A stretch of 64,000 bases of DNA from Bradyrhizobium zhengyangense (GTDB lineage: Bacteria > Pseudomonadota > Alphaproteobacteria > Rhizobiales > Xanthobacteraceae). Below the pieces are notes generated by a model, which ran no database searches, was not told the origin of the DNA, and saw only the letters and a program-made list of their open reading frames with translations. The stretch's first letter is position 1. Every line of letters starts with the position of its first letter. Shown here piece after piece: positions 1 to 8,539 of this stretch. The stretch spans positions 124,001-188,000 of the forward strand of contig NZ_JAKLUA010000001.1 of assembly GCF_022012435.1 (NCBI RefSeq). Reading direction: 5' to 3'. A program made the translations under genes and the position numbers.

Positions 1-1331
1 CGGTCCGCGCGCTGCTCGCGCTCGTCCCGGGACTGACCGTGGGCTTTCCCATCAAGAAATGGTCGGCCGCCGCTGCGCTGGCTGCGTCGGCGTTCTATCT
101 GCTGCTCTCGGGCGCCGAAGTCGCGACACAAAGATCGTTCTTCATGACCGCGGTGGTGCTGATTGCTGTCATCGTCGATCGCCGCGCGATCACGTTCCGC
201 ACCCTGGCCGTGGCGGCGCTGATCGTGCTCGCAGTCGCGCCGGAAGCGCTGGTGCATCCAAGCTTTCAAATGTCGTTCGCCGCAACGCTCGGGCTCGTCG
301 CGCTGGTGCAGGTCGGCATGCCGAGCCTGTTTGCCTCGCCCGATCATTCGGCGACCGCGCGCATCGCGCTGTGGGGCGGCCGCGAGATCGCGATGTTGTT
401 CATGGCCTCGATGATCGCGGGACTTGCGACTACGCCTTACGCCGCCTTCCATTTCCACCGTGTTACGCCTTACGGCGTGCTTGCCAATCTCGGCGCGATG
501 CCGGTGGTCTCGGCGCTGGTGATGCCGGCAGGGCTATTGGGATTGCTCGCGGCTCCCTTCGGGCTGGACGGAGTGTTCTGGTGGTTGATGGGGATCGGCA
601 TCGACTGGATGATTTTGGTCACGCGCTGGGTCGCTGCGTTACCGGGCGCGGTCGGCCACGTCGCGGCCTTCGGCACGGCGCCGCTGATCGTTGCGAGCTT
701 GGGCCTGGTCCTGATGGGCCTGCTGCGCACGCCGCTGCGATGGTCGGGAGCATTCGTGCTGGTGGCGGCGACCATCTGGGGTCTTTCCATCAGGCAACCC
801 GACATTCTCATCGCCGGTGACGGTCAGAACGTCGCGGTGCGAGGCAGGGACGGGCAGCTGCATCTGATCAGGACGAAGAAGGACAATTTCCTGCTGAAGG
901 AGTGGCTCGCGGCTGACGCTGATCCGCGCGATGCGGCGAGTGGCTCGCTCGGTGACGGCGTGTCGTGTGACGACGCCGGTTGCGTGACGCCGCTTGCTGA
1001 CGGCCGCATGGTCGCCCTGGCGCTGCGCATCGACGCGCTGGCCGATGATTGCAGCCGCGCGGCACTGGTGGTGACCGCAAGGCCCGCGCCGCCGGATTGT
1101 ACCGCGATGGTGGTCGACCGGCCGCGTCTGGTGAGCCAGGGTGCGCTGGCGCTGACACCCCGCGGCGACGGTTTTGCGATTCAGTCGGTGAGGGCGAGGG
1201 GCGCAAACCGCCCCTGGTCGCCGGCGGCGGCCGGCGATGGCGATTTCGAACTGACCCTCGTGCCGCGGTCGGCAGCTCCGCGCTCCAAGGACGCAACACC
1301 GTCGGAGGCCGACCTTCAGGCCGAGGATTAG
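1..1331 (+). CDS. comEC: ComEC/Rec2-family inner-membrane protein, 3' part only
   Basis: The frame is open from the first bases (reading from position 3) to the TAG at 1329-1331, so the 5' end lies outside the window. The first roughly 240 residues are a run of hydrophobic helices carrying the ComEC signature around VATQRSFFM and HPSFQMSF. The last 180 residues are soluble and resemble the degenerate C-terminal domain of rhizobial ComEC proteins, without a metallo-beta-lactamase HxHxDH motif. In the family the protein forms the channel for single-stranded DNA entry in transformation. In rhizobia the gene is often near lexA and gltX, as here near lexA. Whether it supports competence in this organism cannot be judged. 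Confidence 0.82.
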   Translation, partial: VRALLALVPGLTVGFPIKKWSAAAALAASAFYLLLSGAEVATQRSFFMTAVVLIAVIVDRRAITFRTLAVAALIVLAVAPEALVHPSFQMSFAATLGLVALVQVGMPSLFASPDHSATARIALWGGREIAMLFMASMIAGLATTPYAAFHFHRVTPYGVLANLGAMPVVSALVMPAGLLGLLAAPFGLDGVFWWLMGIGIDWMILVTRWVAALPGAVGHVAAFGTAPLIVASLGLVLMGLLRTPLRWSGAFVLVAATIWGLSIRQPDILIAGDGQNVAVRGRDGQLHLIRTKKDNFLLKEWLAADADPRDAASGSLGDGVSCDDAGCVTPLADGRMVALALRIDALADDCSRAALVVTARPAPPDCTAMVVDRPRLVSQGALALTPRGDGFAIQSVRARGANRPWSPAAAGDGDFELTLVPRSAAPRSKDATPSEADLQAED

Positions 1332-1341
1332 AACCGATGGT

Positions 1342-1776
1342 TCAACCGATCGGCAGGCGCGGAGGCGTCGGACTGATATCGGAAATCACTTGCGGCTTAT
1401 GCTCGCGCTCACCGAACGGCTGGGTCACCGGCAGCTGCAGCACGGTTGCGCGCTGGCCTTCGACGAGTTGGGTCACCAGCACATATTTGCCATCGGGAAA
1501 TTCGATCGCGTCGTGATGACGATCGGGAATGTGCGGATCGACCTTGCCGAACTTGCCGACGCGCGAATTGATGGTGCGCGTCCAGATCCACCTGTTGTCG
1601 TAACGGACGTTGTCGGCGAAGGCGAGCTCCGTTCCCGGCAGCAGGCAGACCGCGACCGACATGTCGGCTTCGGAGGCGAAGCCGCGCGTCGAGGTGCCGC
1701 GGAAGGTTGTCGTGACAATCGTCTCGCCGACTTCTGCGGGACGCGTCGCGACGGCATGCAGGCTATAGTCACACAT
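1342..1776 (-). CDS. Conserved hypothetical protein, 144 aa
   Basis: The frame starts at an ATG preceded by GAGGAG with good spacing (protein begins MCDYSLHAVA). The open frame extends about 25 codons further upstream, but no ribosome binding site supports the longer form. The protein is hydrophilic, with no signal peptide or membrane segment, and has a mixed composition typical of a real small cytosolic protein. It is convergent with comEC, leaving only ten bases between stops. I do not recognise a domain; no function is assigned. Confidence 0.7.
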   Translation of the reverse strand: MCDYSLHAVATRPAEVGETIVTTTFRGTSTRGFASEADMSVAVCLLPGTELAFADNVRYDNRWIWTRTINSRVGKFGKVDPHIPDRHHDAIEFPDGKYVLVTQLVEGQRATVLQLPVTQPFGEREHKPQVISDISPTPPRLPIG

Positions 1777-1967
1777 CGGGTGCTCCTCATCAGCGATAGA
1801 GCACCGCGCCTCTTCTGAGGCGCAGGCCTCTATCAGAGTGGAAGCTTGCAATCATATGCGATGTTGGGGGCAAATCTGCGGCTCAGATCCGCGGCTTGCA
1901 ATCACAATATCTTTCCCGCGCCGATGAGGAACAAAGCCTGCTCCTGTGCATTCGGGAGACTTCGCTC

Positions 1968-2174
1968 TCAGCGTCCTGATGGTGCCGACCAGCCCGAATA
2001 CGGCCAGGCCGACTGCGCCTGCTGCTTGACGGCGTTGCGGGCATTGCGGAATTGCTCACTCGTCGTGGCCTGTGGCGCCTTGCGAACGCGATGCTGCGGC
2101 TGCGCAGCGATGGCCTGCGACCCTGATGCCGCGATCAGCGCCATCGCGACGGTGCTCAGAATGATTTTGCGCAT
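1968..2174 (-). CDS. Small secreted hypothetical protein, 68 aa
   Basis: A GAGGAG ribosome binding site lies just upstream of the ATG. The N-terminus (MRKIILSTVAMALIAASG) is a classical Sec signal peptide with a probable cleavage near AIAA. The mature part is about 45 residues, basic and rich in Gln, Ala and Arg. It stands alone between the 144-aa hypothetical gene and lexA, with about 190 bp and 158 bp of non-coding sequence on either side in which I see no defined element. Likely a small periplasmic protein; function unknown. Confidence 0.6.
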   Translation of the reverse strand: MRKIILSTVAMALIAASGSQAIAAQPQHRVRKAPQATTSEQFRNARNAVKQQAQSAWPYSGWSAPSGR

Positions 2175-2332
2175 GGCGGTCTCCTCGGTCTTCGTTGTGG
2201 CGTGCCGGGGATGTAGCGCCGAAGAGGGGGCCGGATAATCTGTGCAGAACCTGAAGGACTATCCAGCCGGAGCGGACAATCGTCCGCTCCAATCTTAAGG
2301 GCGTGCTCGCCAGGTGCGAGCGCGGGACGAGT

Positions 2333-3034
2333 TCAGTATTTCCGGTACAGCCCGATCAGCTTGCCCTGGATCTTGACCCGGTTGGGCGGCAGGATCCGGA
2401 CCTCGTAAGCGGCGTTTGCCGGCTCGAGCGCGATTGAAGCGCCACGGCGGCGGAAGCGCTTGAGCGTCGCTTCCTCGTCGTCGATCAGGGCCACCACGAT
2501 ATCGCCGGTGTCGCAGCTCTCGTTGCGCTGGATCAGCGCCATGTCGCCATCGAGAATGCCGGCGTCGACCATGGAATCACCGCGCACTTCGAGCGCGTAG
2601 TGCTCGCCCGCGCCGAGCATGTCGGGCGGGACACTGATGGTGTGGCTGCGCGTCTGCAAGGCCTCTATCGGCGTACCGGCCGCGATCCGGCCCATTACAG
2701 GAACCGCGACAGGACGCTCGCCCTCGTCGGCGGGCGGGCTCGAGGTCGTGCGCACCTTGCCGAGATTGCCCTCGATGACGCTCGGCGTGAAGCCGCGGCG
2801 GCTTCCGGCGGCCGCCTGGAGCTCGGGCAGCTTGATCACCTCGATTGCGCGGGCGCGGTTGGGCAGGCGGCGGATGAAGCCGCGCTCCTCGAGCGCGGTG
2901 ATCAGGCGATGGATGCCCGACTTCGAGCGCAGATCGAGCGCATCCTTCATCTCGTCGAAGGAGGGCGGCACGCCGCTCTCCTTCAATCGCTCGCTGATGA
3001 ACCGCAGGAGCTCGTATTGTTTGCGCGTTAACAT
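2333..3034 (-). CDS. lexA: LexA repressor, SOS response regulator
   Basis: The 233-residue protein matches LexA from end to end. The N-terminal winged helix-turn-helix (residues 1-65) begins [10 protein letters not shown]. The C-terminal S24 latent peptidase carries the Ala119-Gly120 self-cleavage site, the nucleophile Ser154 in GDSMVDAG and the general base Lys192. RecA-stimulated self-cleavage would derepress SOS genes. The start at MLTRKQ is chosen because all LexA proteins of this group begin there; two more in-frame start codons lie a few codons upstream. An SOS box lies about 100 bp upstream of the start, so autoregulation is expected. The moeA gene lies upstream on the same strand, 176 bp away. 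Confidence 0.97.
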   Translation of the reverse strand: MLTRKQYELLRFISERLKESGVPPSFDEMKDALDLRSKSGIHRLITALEERGFIRRLPNRARAIEVIKLPELQAAAGSRRGFTPSVIEGNLGKVRTTSSPPADEGERPVAVPVMGRIAAGTPIEALQTRSHTISVPPDMLGAGEHYALEVRGDSMVDAGILDGDMALIQRNESCDTGDIVVALIDDEEATLKRFRRRGASIALEPANAAYEVRILPPNRVKIQGKLIGLYRKY

Positions 3035-3134
3035 CTCGACCAAAATCCCCCTGACGATGTCGTTCGATTCCGAGACGCTGAATTCAGCAATAAGCCGCTA
3101 CATGCTCGAAACAAATCATGAACGGACACTATAT

Positions 3135-3149
3135 GTTCGATACATGTTC
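3135..3149. promoter_or_regulatory. SOS box (LexA operator), GTTC-N7-GTTC
   Basis: GTTC at 3135-3138 and GTTC at 3146-3149 are separated by exactly seven bases. This direct repeat is the LexA-binding consensus known for alphaproteobacteria such as Rhizobium, Bradyrhizobium and Rhodobacter. It sits in the lexA upstream region and fits autorepression of lexA. Confidence 0.82.
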
Positions 3150-3210
3150 CGCAACTGCTTAATTTACCGTGAACGCGGCAAAGTTCGCGGAACGGTTGCG
3201 AACGACGCGC

Positions 3211-4422
3211 TCACGCGGGCAGTCGCAACACCTCGCAAGGCGTGCCGGCTTCGGCCTTCGGCGCGAACGGGGCGCGCACGAGAAGTGCCTGTGCCGCAGC
3301 GAGATTCGCAAGCAGTGAGGAATCCTGGTGATTGACGGGAAGAGCGACGAGCGTGCCGTCATCCCGCGTCTCCAGACGCGCACGCAAATAATCCTCGCGC
3401 TGGTCATTGGCGCTGACGTCGCGGCCGAGCACGGCGCGTTCGCGGCGATGATGAATCACTGAACGGCCCGACATCGCGCGAATCAGCGGCACCAGGAACA
3501 GGAAGCCGCAGACATAGGATGACACGGGATTGCCGGGCAGGCCGATCACGCGCATCGGCCCGAGCTGCCCGTTCATCATCGGCTTGCCCGGCCGCATCGC
3601 GATCTTCCAGAACGCCATCGAGATACCTTCGTTCGTCAGCGCCTGCTGCACCAGATCGTGGTCGCCGACAGACGCTCCGCCGGTCGTGATCAGGATGTCG
3701 GCACCGGATTCGCGCGCGCGGCGGATGCCCGATGTGGTGGCGGCAAGCGTGTCGGCGGCAACGCCGAGATCGATGGTGTCGGCCCCCTCGCTGCGGGCGA
3801 GGGCGTGCAGGGCGTAGCCGTTGGAATAGACGATCTGGCCGTGGCCGGGCGTCGAGCCCGGCATCACCAGCTCGTCGCCGGTCGCGAGAATCGCGACCTT
3901 CGGACGGCGGCGGACGGCAAGCTGCGGGTGGTTCATGCCGGCGGCGAGCGCAAGGTCGCGCTCGGTCAGGCGCGTACCCTTGTGCAGGAGCACCTCACCC
4001 TCGCGGAAGTCGATCCCGGCGGGGCGGATGTGCCGCCCGGTGACGGCGGCTTCCTTGATCGTGATGCGCTTGCCGTCCGCGATGGTGTCCTCCTGGATCA
4101 CGACCGCATCCGCGCCGGCGGGAACGACGCCGCCGGTGAAGATCCGTACGGCATCGCCAGCGCCGACTGTTCCAGCAAACGGGCGGCCGGCTGCGACCTC
4201 GCCGATGACCGTAAGCTGTGCATCAACCTTCGCCGCATCGGCCGCGCGGACGGCATAGCCATCCATCGCCGACATGGCCTCGGGCGGCTGCGTCCGCCGC
4301 GCGGCAACGTCGCGCGCGAGCACGCGATGGAACGCCTGATCCAGTGCGATCATTTCCTCTGCCAAAGGCTCTGCACCGGCGAGCACGGCGGCAAGCGCAT
4401 CGGAAACCGGCATCAGGGCCAC
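3211..4422 (-). CDS. moeA: Molybdopterin molybdenumtransferase MoeA
   Basis: 403 residues, the usual MoeA length. It inserts molybdate into adenylylated molybdopterin in the cytosol. Recognisable blocks are MSAMDGYAVR near the N-terminus, the TGGASVGDHD loop of the MogA-like domain, and PGKPMMNG followed by GLPGNPVSS. I chose a GTG start at 4422 because GGGAG lies six bases upstream; an ATG three codons downstream is the alternative. It precedes lexA on the same strand. Its usual partner moaC is about 7 kb away, beyond an intervening block of unrelated genes. Confidence 0.95.
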   Translation of the reverse strand: MALMPVSDALAAVLAGAEPLAEEMIALDQAFHRVLARDVAARRTQPPEAMSAMDGYAVRAADAAKVDAQLTVIGEVAAGRPFAGTVGAGDAVRIFTGGVVPAGADAVVIQEDTIADGKRITIKEAAVTGRHIRPAGIDFREGEVLLHKGTRLTERDLALAAGMNHPQLAVRRRPKVAILATGDELVMPGSTPGHGQIVYSNGYALHALARSEGADTIDLGVAADTLAATTSGIRRARESGADILITTGGASVGDHDLVQQALTNEGISMAFWKIAMRPGKPMMNGQLGPMRVIGLPGNPVSSYVCGFLFLVPLIRAMSGRSVIHHRRERAVLGRDVSANDQREDYLRARLETRDDGTLVALPVNHQDSSLLANLAAAQALLVRAPFAPKAEAGTPCEVLRLPA

Positions 4423-4600
4423 GGCGTACTCCCGCAACAAGATCGAAGGACTCGGTCGGCGAGGTTTTAGCCGAGCGGAGAGGCCGAGGCAAAAGGGGGT
4501 ATATTGCCGCGAAGCTTACGCTTCGGGCAGGGCTGGTGTCCGCGACGTGATCCGGAAGGCGCGGCAGACCGACACGAGGACAGGCAGCCTGCGCGCAGCG

Positions 4601-4816
4601 TTACGACCGCGTAATGGGATTTGCCCTTGCCGCGTTTCCGTCTTCAGCGACGTCGGGAGCCTTGGGGCCTTGATCCTTGTCGGGCATAGGATCGGCTTGG
4701 GCCTTCAAGTCGGCCGCCTTGCTCATCAGCTTGGCGGAAAGCTCGGAATCCGAGGTAGTCTTGGCGAATTTGACCAGCAGGGAGGCCTGCTTGGTGAGGT
4801 AGGTTTTGCCCAACAC
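4601..4816 (-). CDS. Small hypothetical protein (start uncertain)
   Basis: A short frame encodes a helical, Lys- and Ala-rich protein (VLGKTYLTKQASLLVKFAKT at its start) ending in a Pro/Asp-rich tail. Similar short proteins with an LLxxAxxTxDxxLAxxLxxKAADL pattern occur in Bradyrhizobium as I recall them. The open frame continues upstream to 4894 through a TTG codon; I placed the start at GTG 4816, where the patterned region begins, but no strong ribosome binding site decides it. Function unknown. Confidence 0.42.
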   Translation of the reverse strand: MLGKTYLTKQASLLVKFAKTTSDSELSAKLMSKAADLKAQADPMPDKDQGPKAPDVAEDGNAARANPITRS

Positions 4817-4957
4817 GATGATATTTCCGTCCGTAGAATTCCCAACGGACTCATGAGTCCGGAAGCGGGTATTCGTTCCCGGAACTCTGTACAAAATTGC
4901 ACAAAGGGCTTTGGTTCCTCGCTTCCGGTCGAAATTGTTCCGGAATTTGCCGCCGGA

Positions 4958-5581
4958 TCAGATCCCCAGCGCCTTCAGCGCAAGGCCGACGTCGTGGGGT
5001 GAGGTCACATGGACCGCGGTCAGGCCGCGGGCGCGCGCGCCTTCGATGTTCTCGGCAAGGTCATCGAAGAACACGATCCGGCTGGCCGGCACGCCCATCG
5101 CGGCGACGACATGGTCGAACGCTTCCGCATCCGGTTTGCGCAGGCCGATGCTGGACGAAAGGTACAGCTCGCGGAAATGGCGGAGCACGTCGGCATATTC
5201 CTTCGAGAAATAGTCCACGTGTGGCCGGTTGGTGTTGGAGAAGGCGTAGACCGGCATCTGCTTTGCCGCGCGCGGGAGCAGGTCCGCGATACCGGGCATC
5301 TCGCCGGCGAAAATCGCGTTCCACCCCTCGAGGAACTGGGCATCCGAAATGGAGATTCCGAGCGATGAGCGCAGCGAGGCGAAATAGTCCTCGTCGCTGA
5401 TCCTGCCGACCTCGTGCAGGCGGTAGGCCTCGTCGCGCACATAGCGCCCGACGATGGCTTCGGGCTTGCAGCCGGCATGTCCCGCCCAGCAGGCGATCGC
5501 CTTGGAGAAATCGATGTCGAGCACGACGCGCCCGAGATCGAACAGAAGCGCATCCGCGCTGCCGGGACAGAGCGAGGTCAT
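4958..5581 (-). CDS. HAD-superfamily phosphatase, YihX-like (subfamily IA)
   Basis: 207 residues starting at MTSLCPGSAD; a long frame upstream is the overlapping lldD-like gene in another phase. HAD motif I is FDLGRVVLDID, motif II contains AFSNTNRPH and motif III/IV is RIVFFDDLAENIEGA. The FDLG start and SNTN block are typical of YihX-like enzymes, which in E. coli dephosphorylate alpha-D-glucose 1-phosphate; substrates vary widely in this superfamily. It starts 14 bp after the hydroxy-acid dehydrogenase stop, so the two are probably cotranscribed. Confidence 0.87.
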   Translation of the reverse strand: MTSLCPGSADALLFDLGRVVLDIDFSKAIACWAGHAGCKPEAIVGRYVRDEAYRLHEVGRISDEDYFASLRSSLGISISDAQFLEGWNAIFAGEMPGIADLLPRAAKQMPVYAFSNTNRPHVDYFSKEYADVLRHFRELYLSSSIGLRKPDAEAFDHVVAAMGVPASRIVFFDDLAENIEGARARGLTAVHVTSPHDVGLALKALGI

Positions 5582-5595
5582 TGCAGCCTTTCGGG

Positions 5596-6723
5596 TCAGT
5601 ATCGATAGGGTTCGTGGTCGAACAGCGGGAACGCGCTGAACACGCTCGGCGCGTTGGTTGCGGTGGCCGGGTGCAGGCAGGATTTGTTGACCTCGGCGAA
5701 GGAGGTGGCACCTAACAGACCGAGGCAGCGCAGCACCTCGTCCTCCAGCAGTTCCAGCATCCGCGTCACGCCGGCCTCGCCGGCTGCCGCCAGCGCCCAG
5801 CATTGCAGCCGGCCGATGCCGACGAGGTCGGCGCCCGCCGCGATCGCCTTGACGATATCGGTGCCCCGGCAAAAGCCGCCATCGACCATGATCTTGGCGC
5901 GGCCCTTCACGGCGTCGACGATCTCCGGCAGCACATGCATGGCACCGCGGCCGTGATCAAGCTGGCGGCCGCCATGGTTGGAGACATAAATCCACTCGAC
6001 GCCGTGATCGACCGCGATCTGCGCGTCCTCGGCAGTTGCGATGCCCTTGATGATCAGCGGGATCTTGAACTTGTCCTTGATCATCTTCACGGTCCGCCAC
6101 TCCAGACCCTTCTGGTAATCGCCGCCGGTGGCCCGCAGGCGGCTCTCGCGAACGTAGCGTTTGGCGATGTCGCGCTCACGACGGCTGTAGTGGGCGGTGT
6201 CGACGGTGAGGCAGAAGGCGGCATAATTAGCCTTCTGTGCACGGCTGACGATTTCGGCGACGAATGCGTCATCGCCACGGACGTAGAGCTGGAACATGCG
6301 CAGCGCATCGGGCGCGGCTTCGGCAGTCTTTTCCAGGCCGGGCTCGGAGACGGAGCTGAGCATGTGCGATGCGCCAAAAGTACCGGCGGCGCGCGCGACG
6401 CTGGCTGCGCCAAAGGGATCGAAGATCTCCAGCGCGCCGACGGGGGCGAGCACGACAGGCAGTCGCATCTTGCGGCCGAACTGCTCGACCGAGCCGCTGA
6501 CCTGGCGGACGTCGCGCAGCACACGCGGGCGGAACGCGATCTCGTCGAGCGCCATGCGGTTGCGGCGCATCGTGGTCTCGGTCTCGGCGGCGCCGACGAT
6601 GTAGTCCCAGGCGTTCTGGTTGAGGTTGGAACGCGCCTTCCGGATGAATTCGTGCAGGTTCTGGAACGGCTCGTCGCTGGCGCCGAGTTCGACGTTCCGT
6701 TCCGGCCGGAGTGCTTCGTTCAT
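5596..6723 (-). CDS. FMN-dependent alpha-hydroxy-acid dehydrogenase (lactate/glycolate oxidase family)
   Basis: 375 residues behind a GGAGG ribosome binding site. The protein has the (beta/alpha)8 FMN-binding fold: the family active-site block YVSNHGGRQLDHGRGAMHVL holds the catalytic His and Arg, followed by IMVDGGFCRGTDIVKAIAAGA for phosphate binding of FMN. The family oxidises L-lactate, glycolate, mandelate or similar 2-hydroxy acids to 2-oxo acids. Which substrate is used cannot be read from sequence. No membrane-insertion loop is evident, so it is probably soluble. Operon partner: the HAD phosphatase immediately downstream. Confidence 0.9.
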   Translation of the reverse strand: MNEALRPERNVELGASDEPFQNLHEFIRKARSNLNQNAWDYIVGAAETETTMRRNRMALDEIAFRPRVLRDVRQVSGSVEQFGRKMRLPVVLAPVGALEIFDPFGAASVARAAGTFGASHMLSSVSEPGLEKTAEAAPDALRMFQLYVRGDDAFVAEIVSRAQKANYAAFCLTVDTAHYSRRERDIAKRYVRESRLRATGGDYQKGLEWRTVKMIKDKFKIPLIIKGIATAEDAQIAVDHGVEWIYVSNHGGRQLDHGRGAMHVLPEIVDAVKGRAKIMVDGGFCRGTDIVKAIAAGADLVGIGRLQCWALAAAGEAGVTRMLELLEDEVLRCLGLLGATSFAEVNKSCLHPATATNAPSVFSAFPLFDHEPYRY

Positions 6724-7031
6724 TGTTATCCTCCCGAGAATTTGAAGCCTTATTCAATCGCCTATCCCGTCCGGCTCTCCAAAACCATCCTAAAATCGCA
6801 TAGCTGCGAGGCGCCGTCCGGCCGACTGATTCCCGCCGGGAGCGGGGGCGGTCTTGCCAACGTTGCCAAATGTTTAGGTTCAGGCGAAGGGATTTTTGCC
6901 GCGTACCCGCCGGCGTGGCAGGCCGGCCTTGAAGAAACCAGAATGATATTGTGAGAACCGGGCTGGATCGCCACTTGCATGGCGGCTGCCAAGCCTCAAA
7001 AGAACCGCTAAGCGAAAAGGCCACCCATTCC
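6724..7031. other. Intergenic region between divergent lldD-like and ctpA genes
   Basis: This 308-bp gap must contain promoters for both divergent genes. It is richer in A/T near 6770-6800 and near 6940. I could not identify a convincing -35/-10 pair, a sigma-54 element or an operator palindrome. A coding frame runs through part of it into ctpA, but its codon pattern is unlike the neighbours and it has no ribosome binding site. Confidence 0.5.
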
Positions 7032-8369
7032 ATGCGGAAAACCCTGCTCTTCCCACTGGGCGCGCTCACCGGAGCATGCCTGACCCTCCTCGTATCAGGT
7101 CCGCAGGGCGGACTATGGGCGGCACGGGCGGCGGCAGGCGCGGATGGTGCGTACTCCCAGCTCAACCTGTTCGGGGAAGTTTTCGAGCGGGTGAAGGCGA
7201 GCTATGTCGAGAAGCCCGACAATGCCAAGCTGATCGAAGGTGCGATCACGGGCATGGTGACCTCGCTCGATCCGCATTCGCGCTACATGAACGACAAGGC
7301 CTGGACCGAGATGCAGGAGACCACCTCCGGCGAGTTCGGCGGCCTCGGCATCGAGGTCACGATGGAAGAGGGCCTGGTCAAGGTCGTCTCGCCGATCGAC
7401 GACACGCCGGCGTCCAAGGCCGGCATCATGTCCGGCGACCTCGTCAGCAAGATTGACGGTGAGAACGTGCAGGGCATGACGCTCGAGCAGGCCGTCAACA
7501 AGATGAAGGGCCCGGTCGACACCAAGACCAAGCTCACCATCATCCGCAAGGGCGCCGATGCTCCGATGGATGTCGCGATCACGCGCGAGATCATCCATGT
7601 CCGCCCGGTCCGCTTCCACGTCGAGAACGGCGACGTCGGCTACATCCGCGTCACCTCGTTCAACGAGCAGACCACCGACGGCCTGAAGAAGGCAATCGCC
7701 TCGATCTCCAAGGACATCCCGCAAGACAAGCTCGTTGGCTATGTGATGGATCTGCGCAACAATCCGGGTGGTCTGCTCGACCAGGCCGTGTCGGTGTCGA
7801 GCGCGTTCCTGCAACGCGGCGAGGTCGTCTCGACCCGCGGCCGCAATCCGGAAGAGACCCAGCGCTTCACCGCGCATGGCGGCGACCTCACAAAGGGCAA
7901 GCCGCTTGTGGTGCTGGTCAATGGTGGCTCGGCTTCGGCGTCGGAAATCGTGGCCGGCGCGCTGCATGACCACAAGCGCGCGACGATCATCGGCACCCGC
8001 TCGTTCGGCAAGGGCTCGGTGCAGACCATCATCCCGCTTGGTGCCGGCAACGGCGCGCTGGCGCTGACCACCGCGCGCTACTACACGCCGTCGGGTCGCT
8101 CGATCCAGGCCCAGGGTATCGCGCCCGACATCGAGATCCTCCAGGACGTTCCGGCCGAGCTGAAAGGCCGCGTCGACACCATCGCGGAATCGCAGATGCG
8201 CGGTCATCTGCAGGCCGCCGACGGTACCGAGCAGACCGGATCGCAATCCTACGTCCCGCCGGAAGAGAAGGACGACAAGGCCCTGCATGCGGCCTACGAC
8301 TTCCTGCACGGCGTCACGGTGAATGCGGCGGCCGCCAAGCCCGCTCCGAAAGCGACAGTGCCGAACTAA
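7032..8369 (+). CDS. ctpA: C-terminal processing protease CtpA, S41 family
   Basis: 445 residues with an N-terminal signal peptide or anchor (MRKTLLFPLGALTGACLTLL). A PDZ domain covers roughly residues 95-185 and the S41 peptidase domain follows. The catalytic pair is Ser302 in GGSASASE and Lys327 in RSFGKGSVQT, 25 residues apart as in characterised CtpA enzymes. These proteases trim or degrade periplasmic proteins and murein enzymes. In many alphaproteobacteria ctpA follows a murein hydrolase activator gene; here it stands alone. A strong terminator follows the stop. Confidence 0.95.
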   Translation: MRKTLLFPLGALTGACLTLLVSGPQGGLWAARAAAGADGAYSQLNLFGEVFERVKASYVEKPDNAKLIEGAITGMVTSLDPHSRYMNDKAWTEMQETTSGEFGGLGIEVTMEEGLVKVVSPIDDTPASKAGIMSGDLVSKIDGENVQGMTLEQAVNKMKGPVDTKTKLTIIRKGADAPMDVAITREIIHVRPVRFHVENGDVGYIRVTSFNEQTTDGLKKAIASISKDIPQDKLVGYVMDLRNNPGGLLDQAVSVSSAFLQRGEVVSTRGRNPEETQRFTAHGGDLTKGKPLVVLVNGGSASASEIVAGALHDHKRATIIGTRSFGKGSVQTIIPLGAGNGALALTTARYYTPSGRSIQAQGIAPDIEILQDVPAELKGRVDTIAESQMRGHLQAADGTEQTGSQSYVPPEEKDDKALHAAYDFLHGVTVNAAAAKPAPKATVPN

Positions 8370-8396
8370 CCGCTGCGACTTCAGGACATCCAGACA

Positions 8397-8437
8397 TCGC
8401 CCGGGAGTGGATCGCCACTGCCGGGCGAATTCGTTTT
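8397..8437 (+). terminator. Rho-independent terminator after ctpA
   Basis: TCGCCCGG (8397-8404) pairs with CCGGGCGA (8421-8428), and inside it AGTGG pairs with CCACT around an ATCG loop. A T-rich tract ending in TTTT follows at 8429-8437. The hairpin lies in the convergent gap between ctpA and the GGDEF-EAL gene. Confidence 0.8.
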
Positions 8438-8539
8438 GGACGTCGTCTCAGCTCGGATTCATTGCGGCAAAGGCCGTATTGTCGCGGCTTTGCGTGCGAC
8501 CAAGCGCCGGGTGCGATTGCGGCGTCCGCTGTGGGGATA

